Positions 42,416 through 50,830 of a DNA stretch of 64,000 bases are shown piece by piece; positions within the stretch are counted from its first letter, which is position 1; each line of letters opens with the position of its first letter. The DNA lies in assembly GCF_042684485.1 (NCBI RefSeq), contig NZ_JBHULM010000011.1, positions 310,001 through 374,000 of the forward strand, given 5' to 3'. The position numbers and the translations under genes are program-made. This stretch comes from Oceanihabitans gracilariae. GTDB taxonomy: Bacteria > Bacteroidota > Bacteroidia > Flavobacteriales > Flavobacteriaceae. The notes beneath the pieces are model-generated. The model saw only the letters and a program-made list of their open reading frames with translations. It did no database searches and was not told where the DNA came from.

Positions 42416-42824
42416 AACGCGTTAGGTCTGCTAGTGAGGTATTTCTGAATATTTCTAGCGTATTATCCCTTACTTTAATCATTAACAAATGTACAGCACA
42501 TGCAGCTTCGTCTGGACAATCGGAACATTTCTCATAGAAGTTTAAACTTACACAAGGAACCATTGCAATAGGTCCTTCTAAAATACGCATAACATCTACC
42601 ATTTTAATAGCTTCTGGACTTTTAAGAAGGTAATAACCACCTGATTTTCCTTTTTTAGATCCTAAAAAGCCATTTTTACGTAAGCTTAACAATATACTTT
42701 CTAAGAATTTTCTAGAAATATTTTCACTTTTTGAAATCATTTCAATTGGAACAGGCACACCTACTTCTTGTTTTGCCAAAAAGGTAAGTGCTTTAATTCC
42801 GTATTTTGTTTTCTTTGAAAGCAT
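42414..42824 (-). CDS. Rrf2 family transcriptional regulator
   Basis: The 136-residue protein has an N-terminal winged helix-turn-helix (Tyr-Gly-Ile-Lys-Ala-Leu, Ile-Ser-Arg-Lys-Phe-Leu-Glu, and the wing Lys-Gly-Lys-Ser-Gly-Gly-Tyr). Four cysteines follow in its C-terminal half at about 91, 100, 103 and 109. Relatives include IscR and the cysteine regulator CymR; the Cys pattern allows an Fe-S cluster or thiol sensing, but differs from IscR spacing. It sits between the metZ-like gene and the cys operon and is a good candidate for controlling sulfate assimilation. Confidence 0.9.
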   Translation of the reverse strand: MLSKKTKYGIKALTFLAKQEVGVPVPIEMISKSENISRKFLESILLSLRKNGFLGSKKGKSGGYYLLKSPEAIKMVDVMRILEGPIAMVPCVSLNFYEKCSDCPDEAACAVHLLMIKVRDNTLEIFRNTSLADLTR

Positions 42825-42849
42825 CCTACAAAGATACTTATTTTATATA

Positions 42850-44016
42850 TTAATCTAAAGCCTGTTTTAAATCGTTAATAATATCATCTACATTTTCTAA
42901 ACCAACAGAAACACGAACCAATCCATCTGTAATTCCTACCTCTAAACGGTCTGCTTCTGTTAACTTGCTATGTGTTGTAGAAGCTGGATGTGTCACTATA
43001 GTTCTTGTATCTCCTAAATTTGCAGAAAGGGTTGCCATTTGTATTTTATTTAAAAAATTTCTTCCTGCTTCAATACCTCCTTTTACTTCAAAAGCTACAA
43101 TATTCCCTCCTTTTTTCATTTGCTTTTTAGCTATTTCATATTGAGGATGCGACTTTAAAAAAGGATATTTTACCAAGTTTACATTTGCATGAGACTGTAA
43201 AAACAAAGCCACTTTTTCTGCATTTTCACAATGCCTATCTAAACGTACTGCTAGTGTTTCTAAACTTTTTGACAATACCCAAGCATTAAATGGCGATAAT
43301 GCAGGACCTGTATTTCTTGAAAACAAATAAATTTCTCTAATCAATGCTTTACTACCAACAGTAACACCTCCTAAAACACGACCTTGACCATCTATTAATT
43401 TTGTAGCAGAATGAATTACTAAATCTGCACCAAATTGTATTGGGTTTTGTAAGTATGGAGTAGCAAAACAATTATCTATTACCAATAACAGATTGTGTTT
43501 TTTAGCTATTTTTCCTAAGTATTCTAAATCTAGAATATCTATGGCTGGATTTGTTGGACTCTCAGCATATAATATTTTTGTATTAGGCTGAATGACATCT
43601 TCAATACTATCTAAATTATTACCATCAAAATAGCTAGTAGTGATATTCCATTTTGGCAAATATTTGGTAAACAAACCATGTGTGGAGCCAAAAACACTTC
43701 TAGAAGAAACAATATGGTCACCAGCATTTAGCAAGGCAGCAAATGTTGAAAAAATAGCAGACATACCAGTTGCAAATGCATAACCTGCTTCTGCACCTTC
43801 CATTTTACAAATTTTATCTACAAACTCTGAGGTATTCGGATTTGTAAATCTGCTATAAATATTACGTTCTTTTTCTTCAGCAAAAGAAGCTCTCATATCT
43901 TCTGCGTCTTCAAAAACATAACTAGAAGTAAGGTATAAAGGAGCAGAATGCTCTAAAAATTGCGAACGTTCTAATTGTGTTCTTATCGCTTCGGTTTCAA
44001 AATTATTTTTGCTCAT
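42850..44016 (-). CDS. Trans-sulfuration PLP enzyme, MetZ/O-succinylhomoserine sulfhydrylase-like
   Basis: The 388-residue enzyme belongs to the Cys/Met metabolism PLP family. The PLP lysine is in His-Ser-Ala-Thr-Lys-Leu-Ile-Asp-Gly-Gln-Gly-Arg, the wording seen in MetZ-type homocysteine synthases, and the N-terminus has Tyr-Ser-Arg-Phe-Thr-Asn-Pro-Asn-Thr. It would make homocysteine directly from an O-acylhomoserine and sulfide. Because MetX acetylates homoserine here, the substrate may be O-acetylhomoserine. It is the second such enzyme in this operon, after MetY at 47498-48790, 17 bases downstream of the metX-thrA fusion. Confidence 0.88.
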   Translation of the reverse strand: MSKNNFETEAIRTQLERSQFLEHSAPLYLTSSYVFEDAEDMRASFAEEKERNIYSRFTNPNTSEFVDKICKMEGAEAGYAFATGMSAIFSTFAALLNAGDHIVSSRSVFGSTHGLFTKYLPKWNITTSYFDGNNLDSIEDVIQPNTKILYAESPTNPAIDILDLEYLGKIAKKHNLLLVIDNCFATPYLQNPIQFGADLVIHSATKLIDGQGRVLGGVTVGSKALIREIYLFSRNTGPALSPFNAWVLSKSLETLAVRLDRHCENAEKVALFLQSHANVNLVKYPFLKSHPQYEIAKKQMKKGGNIVAFEVKGGIEAGRNFLNKIQMATLSANLGDTRTIVTHPASTTHSKLTEADRLEVGITDGLVRVSVGLENVDDIINDLKQALD

Positions 44017-44032
44017 AATACGTCTACTACTT

Positions 44033-47000
44033 TTAATTATTGTTTTCTATTAATCTTAAAACATCTCCAAAAACACCTCTTGCTGTTACTTGTGCTCCTG
44101 CTCCTGCTCCTTGAATTACCAATGGTTGCTCTCCATAAGACTCTGTATAAATTTCAAAAATAGAATCAGATCCTTTTAAAGCACCTAAAGGAGAACTTTG
44201 CGGAACAGAAACTAGTTTTACTTCTAATTTGGCACCATTTTCATCTTCTAAATTACCAGATAAATCGCCAATATATCGCAATACACAATCTTTATCTTGA
44301 GCACTTTTTAACGCTGCATAGGTAGCATTCATTTCCTCAAGAGAATTTAAAAACGTAGATACATTTACACTTTGCAAAGCTTCAGGAATTAAATTTTGAA
44401 TCACAACATCTTCAATTTCATTATTTAAATCTAATTCTCTAGCTAGTATTAGTAATTTCCTTGCCACGTCATTTCCGCAAAGATCTTCTCTTGGGTCTGG
44501 TTCTGTAAATCCTTTATCAATGGCTTCTTTTAGCACTTCTGAAAAAAGCTTGTCTTGTGCAGAAAAACTATTAAATATATAACTTAAAGTACCCGAAAAA
44601 ACACCTCGAATACGCGTAATATTTTCGCCAGATAGATGTAGTAACTTAATGGTATCAATTAATGGTAAACCTGCTCCTACATTGGTTTCGTATAAATATT
44701 TTTTTTGATGCTTATCTAAGTTTTCACGCAATTCATTATAAAACTTTAAACCTATAGTATTGGCAATTTTATTAGAAGAAACCAAGTCAAATCCATGAGA
44801 AACCAAAGTATTGTAACTATTTACAAAAGTCTTGCTTGCTGTATTATCTATAGCAATTAAATTTTCAAGGTGGTGTTTTTCTGCAAAATCAATAATATTT
44901 TGAATGTTATACGCTTCGCCTTTTTGCGCTATTTCTTCTTTCCAGTTTTGTGACACACCATTTTTAGACAACAGTACTTTTTTAGAATTAGCAATGGCAA
45001 AAATATTTAGTTTAACACCTTTACGTTTTTCAATATCTCTAGCCGAAGAAATAATTTGATTTATTAAAGCACTACCAACTAAACCATGACCAAAAATAGC
45101 AAGATTGACTTTTTTTGAACTATTAAAAACTTCGCCATGAATTACATTTGCAGCTTTTAATAATTGATCTTTTTTAACCACAAGGCTTACATTTTTACCA
45201 GTAAATGTATTGTTAAAAAGTAGTGGTGTAATTTGATTTTTAATAAGTGCATTAAAAGGTTTATGAAAATCGCTCAAGGCAAGACCAATAATAGAAATAA
45301 CGGAAACATCATCTACCACGTCAATTTTATGTACGTCTTGCGAATAAAAATCATTTTCAAATTCTTGTTCTAAAGCAATTACTGCCTGTGTTGCTTTATC
45401 AGCATCAATAACCAAGCCTATTCCTCGTTCTGAAGAACCTTGCGAAATAATACTTACACTAATATTATAAAGACTCAAGGCTTTAAAAATTCTAGCATCT
45501 ACACCTACTCTTCCCAACAAACCACGACCTTCTAAATTTATTAAAGCCACATTATCTAAAACAGATAAAGAAGTAGCTTGGTTGCTATCGTTTTTTGCAG
45601 TTATTAAAGTACCTTCATCTTCAAGGTTAAAAGTATTTAAAATACGAAGGTTTATATTTTTTTCTAATAACGGAATAATGGTTTTTGCATGTAAAATGGT
45701 TGCACCAAAATTAGCTAGCTCATTCGCTTCAGAAAAAGAGAGTTCTTTAATTTTTTTTGCATCAGGAACCAAATCTGGATTTGCCGTATAAATACCATTA
45801 ACATGAGTATAGTTTTGAAGCTCTTCGGCATCTAAATAATTGGCTAAAAGAGCTGCAGAATAATTGCTTCCGTTTCTACCTAAAGTAGTAGTCTCATTTT
45901 TAAGATTAGAAGCGACAAAACCAGTAACTATATTAACGGTTGTACCATTATATTGTTTAAAATGAGTTAAAACATTTTCTTTAGAAACGGCATGAATAGG
46001 TTTTGAATTACTAAACGTTCCTTCGGTTTTAATTAGCGTTCTTGCATCTGTAGCATTTGCGTTTACCTTTTCTTTTTTAAGTAAGGCCGTAATTAATTTA
46101 GCCGATAAAATTTCGCCATAAGCCAATACTTGATTTTCTATTTTCTCACTATAATCTCCTAATAAAGCAACACCTTCAAAAAGGGTTTCTAGGGTTTTAA
46201 ACTCTTCGGAAAAATCAATGGTTTTTAGAGGCTCTGTTTGGTATTTTTGAAAAGCTAAAAACGCTTCTTTATAGGCTTCTTTTTGAGATGCTTTTTTAAG
46301 AATTTCTTCTAACTCATTTGTAGCATTTCCTCTAGCGGAAACCACAACAGTTATACGTTCTTCTTTTTCTACCTTATCTTTTATAATAGAAATAGTATTG
46401 GTTAACCCTTCTTTATTTCCTAAAGATTTTCCGCCAAATTTTAATATTTTCATTTTTTTATTTTTCGAATTCGGATTAAAAATATCTTCAATGATTTTTT
46501 CTAATTGATCAAATTCTATTAAAAAAGCATCGTGTCCATGATCAGAATTAATTTCATGATACGTCACATTTGGATGTAATAATGCTAATTGTTTTTGTGT
46601 TTCTCTATTTTCTTCTGCAGTAAAAAACAAATCAGAATCTACACCTATAATGCTAATGTTTGCTTTTATATTTTTTAATACTGCATCATAATTTTCTCTG
46701 CCTTTGGTTACGTCTATGCTTCGTAATAATTGATTCATTAACTTATAGGCAGACAACTGAAAACGTTCTTGAAGCTTTTTACCATGATGCAGCAACCAAC
46801 TTTCTACATTAAAAATTTCTAACTCGTTATTTCTACTTCGCTTAAAACGTTCTTTAAATGATTTTGGCGTTCTATAGCACAACATAGCATGCATTCTTGC
46901 ATCGTGCACTGGATTGTTAGAATTCACTAAAAACTGTTCTTGTATTTGGCAATTTGCAATTAGCCAATCTGTAGATTTCCAATCGGTTGCAACTGCAATT

Positions 47001-47431
47001 AAATGCGCTGCAAGATTTGGAGAAAGCACTGCCATTTCCCAAGCAATTCCTCCTCCTAAAGAACCTCCTATTAGTGCAAAAACAGAACTTATTTTTAGTT
47101 TTTCTAATCCTACCAAAAATATTTTTGCTATGTCTCTTGCTACAAAATCTTTGTAGTTTTCAACAATAAAACCATCATAACCATTTCCAGGAATATTAAA
47201 AGCTAAAACAGTATATACCTTAGTATCTATAACTTTGTTATCGCCAATGACATCGTTCCACCAGCCATCTTCTCCTGCCACATTACTATTTCCTGTAAGC
47301 GCATGATTTACTAGCACAATAGGTGCTTGATGTAAAGGTTGCCCAAAAGTTTGATAGGATAATTTAATATCTTGAGAGACACCAGAAGCAAGTTTAAAAC
47401 TTGGTATTTTTATGTAGTTTAACGTAGCCAT
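44033..47431 (-). CDS. Trifunctional homoserine O-acetyltransferase / aspartokinase / homoserine dehydrogenase fusion
   Basis: A single 1132-codon frame encodes a MetX-like alpha/beta hydrolase and a complete ThrA. Residues 1-318 have the nucleophile in Gly-Gly-Ser-Leu-Gly-Gly (Ser124), an aspartate near 267 and His300 in Gly-His-Asp-Ala-Phe. A short Asn/Lys linker follows. Residues 327-1132 then begin Lys-Phe-Gly-Gly-Lys-Ser (aspartokinase) and continue through an ACT region (Gly-Leu-Leu-Gly-Arg-Val-Gly-Val). They end with homoserine dehydrogenase (Thr-Asn-Val-Gly-Ala-Gly-Leu-Pro). No stop interrupts the junction, although Met327 could be an internal start. The protein covers aspartate to aspartyl phosphate, then aspartate semialdehyde to homoserine to O-acetylhomoserine; only asd is missing. 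It is controlled through the SAM-I riboswitch ahead of metY. Confidence 0.93.
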   Translation of the reverse strand: MATLNYIKIPSFKLASGVSQDIKLSYQTFGQPLHQAPIVLVNHALTGNSNVAGEDGWWNDVIGDNKVIDTKVYTVLAFNIPGNGYDGFIVENYKDFVARDIAKIFLVGLEKLKISSVFALIGGSLGGGIAWEMAVLSPNLAAHLIAVATDWKSTDWLIANCQIQEQFLVNSNNPVHDARMHAMLCYRTPKSFKERFKRSRNNELEIFNVESWLLHHGKKLQERFQLSAYKLMNQLLRSIDVTKGRENYDAVLKNIKANISIIGVDSDLFFTAEENRETQKQLALLHPNVTYHEINSDHGHDAFLIEFDQLEKIIEDIFNPNSKNKKMKILKFGGKSLGNKEGLTNTISIIKDKVEKEERITVVVSARGNATNELEEILKKASQKEAYKEAFLAFQKYQTEPLKTIDFSEEFKTLETLFEGVALLGDYSEKIENQVLAYGEILSAKLITALLKKEKVNANATDARTLIKTEGTFSNSKPIHAVSKENVLTHFKQYNGTTVNIVTGFVASNLKNETTTLGRNGSNYSAALLANYLDAEELQNYTHVNGIYTANPDLVPDAKKIKELSFSEANELANFGATILHAKTIIPLLEKNINLRILNTFNLEDEGTLITAKNDSNQATSLSVLDNVALINLEGRGLLGRVGVDARIFKALSLYNISVSIISQGSSERGIGLVIDADKATQAVIALEQEFENDFYSQDVHKIDVVDDVSVISIIGLALSDFHKPFNALIKNQITPLLFNNTFTGKNVSLVVKKDQLLKAANVIHGEVFNSSKKVNLAIFGHGLVGSALINQIISSARDIEKRKGVKLNIFAIANSKKVLLSKNGVSQNWKEEIAQKGEAYNIQNIIDFAEKHHLENLIAIDNTASKTFVNSYNTLVSHGFDLVSSNKIANTIGLKFYNELRENLDKHQKKYLYETNVGAGLPLIDTIKLLHLSGENITRIRGVFSGTLSYIFNSFSAQDKLFSEVLKEAIDKGFTEPDPREDLCGNDVARKLLILARELDLNNEIEDVVIQNLIPEALQSVNVSTFLNSLEEMNATYAALKSAQDKDCVLRYIGDLSGNLEDENGAKLEVKLVSVPQSSPLGALKGSDSIFEIYTESYGEQPLVIQGAGAGAQVTARGVFGDVLRLIENNN

Positions 47432-47497
47432 TTATAGGTTTTTAATTGCTATACCTGCTTTGTAATTTATTAGCAAAGCAGGTATAACTAAAATATA

Positions 47498-48790
47498 TTA
47501 TGCTAAAATGGTTTCTTTAACCACTTTAAAAGCTTCTTTTAAATCTGCTTTTAAATCTTCTATATTTTCAATTCCTACAGACAAACGAATTAAATCTTTA
47601 CTAACCCCTGTTGCCTCTTGTGCTGCATCATCTAATTGTTGATGCGTTGTACTTGCTGGGTGAATAATTAACGATTTGGTATCGCCAATATTAGCCAGTA
47701 ATGAAAATATTTTTGTGGTATCTGCTATTTTTTTAGCCGATTCAAAACCTCCTTCAACACCAAAGGTAACTACGCCACTTTGTCCGTTTGGCAAATATTT
47801 ATCGGCAAGTTTTTTATATTTACTAGATTGTAAACCAGGATAATTCACCCAATTCACTTCTGGCTGCGCTTCTAACCATGTTGCTAATTCTAATGCATTT
47901 TCACTGTGTTTTTGTATACGCAGTTCTAAAGTTTCTAAACCTTGAATAATTTGAAAGGCATTAAAAGGGCTTAATGCTCCACCATAATCTCTTAGTCCTT
48001 CGACTCTAATTTTTGCAATAAAAGCAGCAGCACCAATAGCTTCGCTATACACTAAACCATGATAACCAGGAGATGGTTCTGTAAATTCAGGAAATTTACC
48101 ATTGGTCCAATCAAAAGTTCCTGCATCAATAATAACTCCACCAAGAGAGGTTCCGTTACCAGTAATATACTTGGTCAACGAGTGAATTACAATATTAGCA
48201 CCATACTCTATTGGGTTTAACAAATAAGGTGTTGCTACTGTATTATCAACAATTAAAGGCACTTTATTTGCTTTAGACACCTCAGCAATTGCTTCAATAT
48301 CTAAAACATCTAGTTTTGGGTTTCCTAAAGATTCTACAAAAAATGCTCTTGTATTTTCTTGGCTTGCTTTTTTAAAGTTTTCAACATCTGAAGGATCCAC
48401 AAAAGTAGTTGTAATACCATGTCTTGGTAAGGTAACACTTAGTAAATTATAGGTTCCTCCATACAAACTACTAGAGGCAACAATATGATCACCTGCTTTT
48501 AAAAGAGTTAATAAAGTTGTTGAAATTGCTGCAGTTCCAGAAGCAGTTGCTACTGCTGCAATACCACCTTCTAAGGCAGCTAAACGTTGTTCTAGAATAT
48601 CATTTGTAGGATTATTTAATCGTGTGTAAATAAACCCTGGAACCGAAAGATTAAATCTTCCTGCTGCATCATCAGAATCATCAAAAACATAAGATGAAGT
48701 TTGGTAAATAGGAACTGCTCTGGTTCCTGAAGTTTGACTAACGTCGTGTCCTGCGTGCAACGCTTTAGTTGCGAATTTTTGTGTACTCAT
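47498..48790 (-). CDS. metY: O-acetylhomoserine sulfhydrylase
   Basis: From ATG 48790 the enzyme has 430 residues. It shows the family N-terminus Thr-Lys-Ala-Leu-His-Ala-Gly, Tyr-Thr-Arg-Leu-Asn-Asn-Pro-Thr, the PLP lysine in His-Ser-Leu-Thr-Lys-Tyr-Ile-Thr-Gly-Asn-Gly and a C-terminal His-Pro-Ala-Ser-Thr-Thr-His. It converts O-acetylhomoserine and sulfide into homocysteine, using the product of the fused MetX encoded downstream. The longer frame from 48832 would run into the riboswitch expression platform, so the internal ATG is preferred. It is the first gene of the operon. Confidence 0.94.
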   Translation of the reverse strand: MSTQKFATKALHAGHDVSQTSGTRAVPIYQTSSYVFDDSDDAAGRFNLSVPGFIYTRLNNPTNDILEQRLAALEGGIAAVATASGTAAISTTLLTLLKAGDHIVASSSLYGGTYNLLSVTLPRHGITTTFVDPSDVENFKKASQENTRAFFVESLGNPKLDVLDIEAIAEVSKANKVPLIVDNTVATPYLLNPIEYGANIVIHSLTKYITGNGTSLGGVIIDAGTFDWTNGKFPEFTEPSPGYHGLVYSEAIGAAAFIAKIRVEGLRDYGGALSPFNAFQIIQGLETLELRIQKHSENALELATWLEAQPEVNWVNYPGLQSSKYKKLADKYLPNGQSGVVTFGVEGGFESAKKIADTTKIFSLLANIGDTKSLIIHPASTTHQQLDDAAQEATGVSKDLIRLSVGIENIEDLKADLKEAFKVVKETILA

Positions 48791-48870
48791 TTTTCTAAAT
48801 TTTGAATTAAAATAAATTAAACCAAAAGCCAAATAAGCCTCGTTAGAAGCGTACTTAATAGAAAAATGTT

Positions 48871-48904
48871 AAAAAGAAAATACCAATTACAGATGAGTAA
48901 TTGG
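48871..48904 (-). terminator. Riboswitch-controlled terminator ahead of metY
   Basis: On the minus strand CCAATTAC (48904-48897) and GTAATTGG (48890-48883) form a perfect 8-bp hairpin with a 6-base loop, followed by a U-rich run (48882-48871). It lies just after the SAM-I aptamer and about 80 bases before the metY ATG, which fits transcription termination as the output of the switch. Confidence 0.8.
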
Positions 48905-48909
48905 GTTTG

Positions 48910-49030
48910 AGTTATCTATCCAATACTTCGATTAATGAATCGAACATTAAGTAGAATTTAGCACCTTCATAGTAAATCTAAGGGTTGCTAAGGCTTCATA
49001 GAGTCTATCTCTCCACCTTTCTTGATAACA
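48910..49030 (-). promoter_or_regulatory. SAM-I riboswitch upstream of metY
   Basis: On the minus strand the S-box elements occur in order: TTATCAAGAAAGGTGGAGAG (49028-49009), a short P2 arm, GAAGCCTTAGCAACCC, then AAGGTGCTAAATTC, a variable P4 stem closed by TCGATT/AATCGA, and a final GATAA (48916-48912) that closes P1. It resembles the copy ahead of metH in all core words. Binding of SAM should favour the terminator at 48871-48904 and shut off metY, metX-thrA and metZ. Confidence 0.94.
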
Positions 49031-49139
49031 TTTCAGTAAGTGTTTGAACTTTGTGAGCACAAATATTGCATTACAAAAATTTAATATCCAAATTTTTTAA
49101 GCTTTTTTTTTCATTCTTTTTTTTGAGGAAGGCTAAAAA

Positions 49140-50687
49140 CTAGGTGTGCTCTGCTAAGTACTTGTCTTTAATAATCTGACCTACAGGCTTATTTTCAATT
49201 TTACTTTCTAGCCAAGAAATAATATCTAAATATAAAAACGCACGACGCTCATAAGGATGATCTTCATATTGTTTTAAAACCACCAACAGTTTTTTAAATT
49301 CCTTTTTAAGATCTTGCGGATAAATATCTTGCAAACCTCTAATAAATTTTATCATTTCTTTTTGCACCTCATGAAGCTCATTCATTTTAATTAAAAACTT
49401 ATAAGTACTACGCAGTAAGGTTTCTAAATGATAATCTAAACCTGCCTCATAATGCGCAACCAGGTTTAAAACTCTAGAAAAACACAGTAAATCTTCACGC
49501 ATAGAAAGCGTTTTATTAGAAATAATTTTATCTAAATATTTAATGCATTCTTTATTGTTTCCTGCTCCAAAATGCATACTAGCAAATTTGTAATAAAAAA
49601 CCATTTTATGGTGTGCATCAATTTTATTACTATACGGAATTAATTCTTTTTCAATCTGAGGAATAAGCGCTAAACCTTCACTAAAACTACCATCAATAAA
49701 ATATTGATTTATATTATGAAAGTTGGTATACAAAAAAACCAAGCTGGCAACGTTTTCATCTTTAGGAAAACCATCACTAGCAACTGTAACTTTAAACTCG
49801 TTTAATTTTTCAATAAACTTTGGCTTATTTCTAATAAAATAAATAGCCTCTAACAGGTAGTTATTTCCTTTTAAGAAAAAAACGGGATTTAAATTTATCA
49901 TACTAGGATTTTGATAAAATAAATCTACCCACTTTGATGCATATTTATAACAATTTAAAAAATCTTGTAGTAAAAAACTATACCATAAATGCGCTTTATA
50001 AAACCATAATTTTTCACGAAAGCCTGTTTTTGTTAAATCAAATTTAGGAATTCTTTTATTAAAATATTCGGTTACTAAACGGCTTTCCTCTTCATTTTTA
50101 ACATAACCAGTTTTTAAAATAATACTGTAAAGCTGTAACGATAGATTAGATAATTTACTTGCAATTAAATTTAAGGCACTAATTTCTTTTGCCTGTGTTG
50201 CCAGCTCATCTGCACGTGTACTAATACTTCTTGTTATGTATTGTGATTCTATTACTTTTTCAAGTTCTATAATTTCAAAAGCAGCATTTTTTTCTTCATT
50301 TACAATAGCCAGTTCTTTTGCTTTATCTAGTATTTTCAAACTTTGTTTATACAAGCCCTTATGGTATAAAATAGAAGCAAAATCTAATTGCTCTCTAATT
50401 TGAGAACGTATATTTTGGTGTGAAGGGTTTAGTTTTAAACTTACTAAAATCTGCTTGTACAAATGTGCTTTAACATTGGCTATTTGTTGTTTTTTAACAA
50501 TGCCACTTTTTAATATTGCAGTTTCATCATACACTTGAGCCTTATCTAAAAGATTAAAAAGTTTTAAAAATTTAGAATCTGAGTTTACCCCAAGTCTGCC
50601 TACATACAATTTAAATTGTCTTTTTTCAGATTTAGTTAAAGACTTAACTAACAGAAATAAATTATCTTTTTGTTCTTTAGTTATCAA
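49140..50687 (-). CDS. Uncharacterised TPR-like helical protein
   Basis: This 515-residue protein is wholly alpha-helical by eye, with repeated Leu/Ala/Tyr-spaced helices reminiscent of tetratricopeptide arrays (clearer at 95-240 and 330-420). It has no signal peptide or membrane segment. The start is TTG at 50687 beginning Met-Ile-Thr-Lys-Glu-Gln-Lys. The N-terminal Leu-Thr-Lys-Ser-Glu-Lys-Arg-Gln-Phe-Lys-Leu-Tyr segment is distinctive. No known domain is recognised; it lies divergent from leuA and upstream of the metY riboswitch. It may be a protein-interaction scaffold. Confidence 0.75.
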   Translation of the reverse strand: MITKEQKDNLFLLVKSLTKSEKRQFKLYVGRLGVNSDSKFLKLFNLLDKAQVYDETAILKSGIVKKQQIANVKAHLYKQILVSLKLNPSHQNIRSQIREQLDFASILYHKGLYKQSLKILDKAKELAIVNEEKNAAFEIIELEKVIESQYITRSISTRADELATQAKEISALNLIASKLSNLSLQLYSIILKTGYVKNEEESRLVTEYFNKRIPKFDLTKTGFREKLWFYKAHLWYSFLLQDFLNCYKYASKWVDLFYQNPSMINLNPVFFLKGNNYLLEAIYFIRNKPKFIEKLNEFKVTVASDGFPKDENVASLVFLYTNFHNINQYFIDGSFSEGLALIPQIEKELIPYSNKIDAHHKMVFYYKFASMHFGAGNNKECIKYLDKIISNKTLSMREDLLCFSRVLNLVAHYEAGLDYHLETLLRSTYKFLIKMNELHEVQKEMIKFIRGLQDIYPQDLKKEFKKLLVVLKQYEDHPYERRAFLYLDIISWLESKIENKPVGQIIKDKYLAEHT

Positions 50688-50830
50688 TAGAATATTAATT
50701 TAACTTCTTGATTATCAATACTTTAAATTATGTTTATGCTTTTGAACATCGTAAAAGTAACTCAAAATCAAATAATAATACCTAATCAAAATATAAATTC
50801 GTTATACAATACAAAAATATTTTTTGATAA

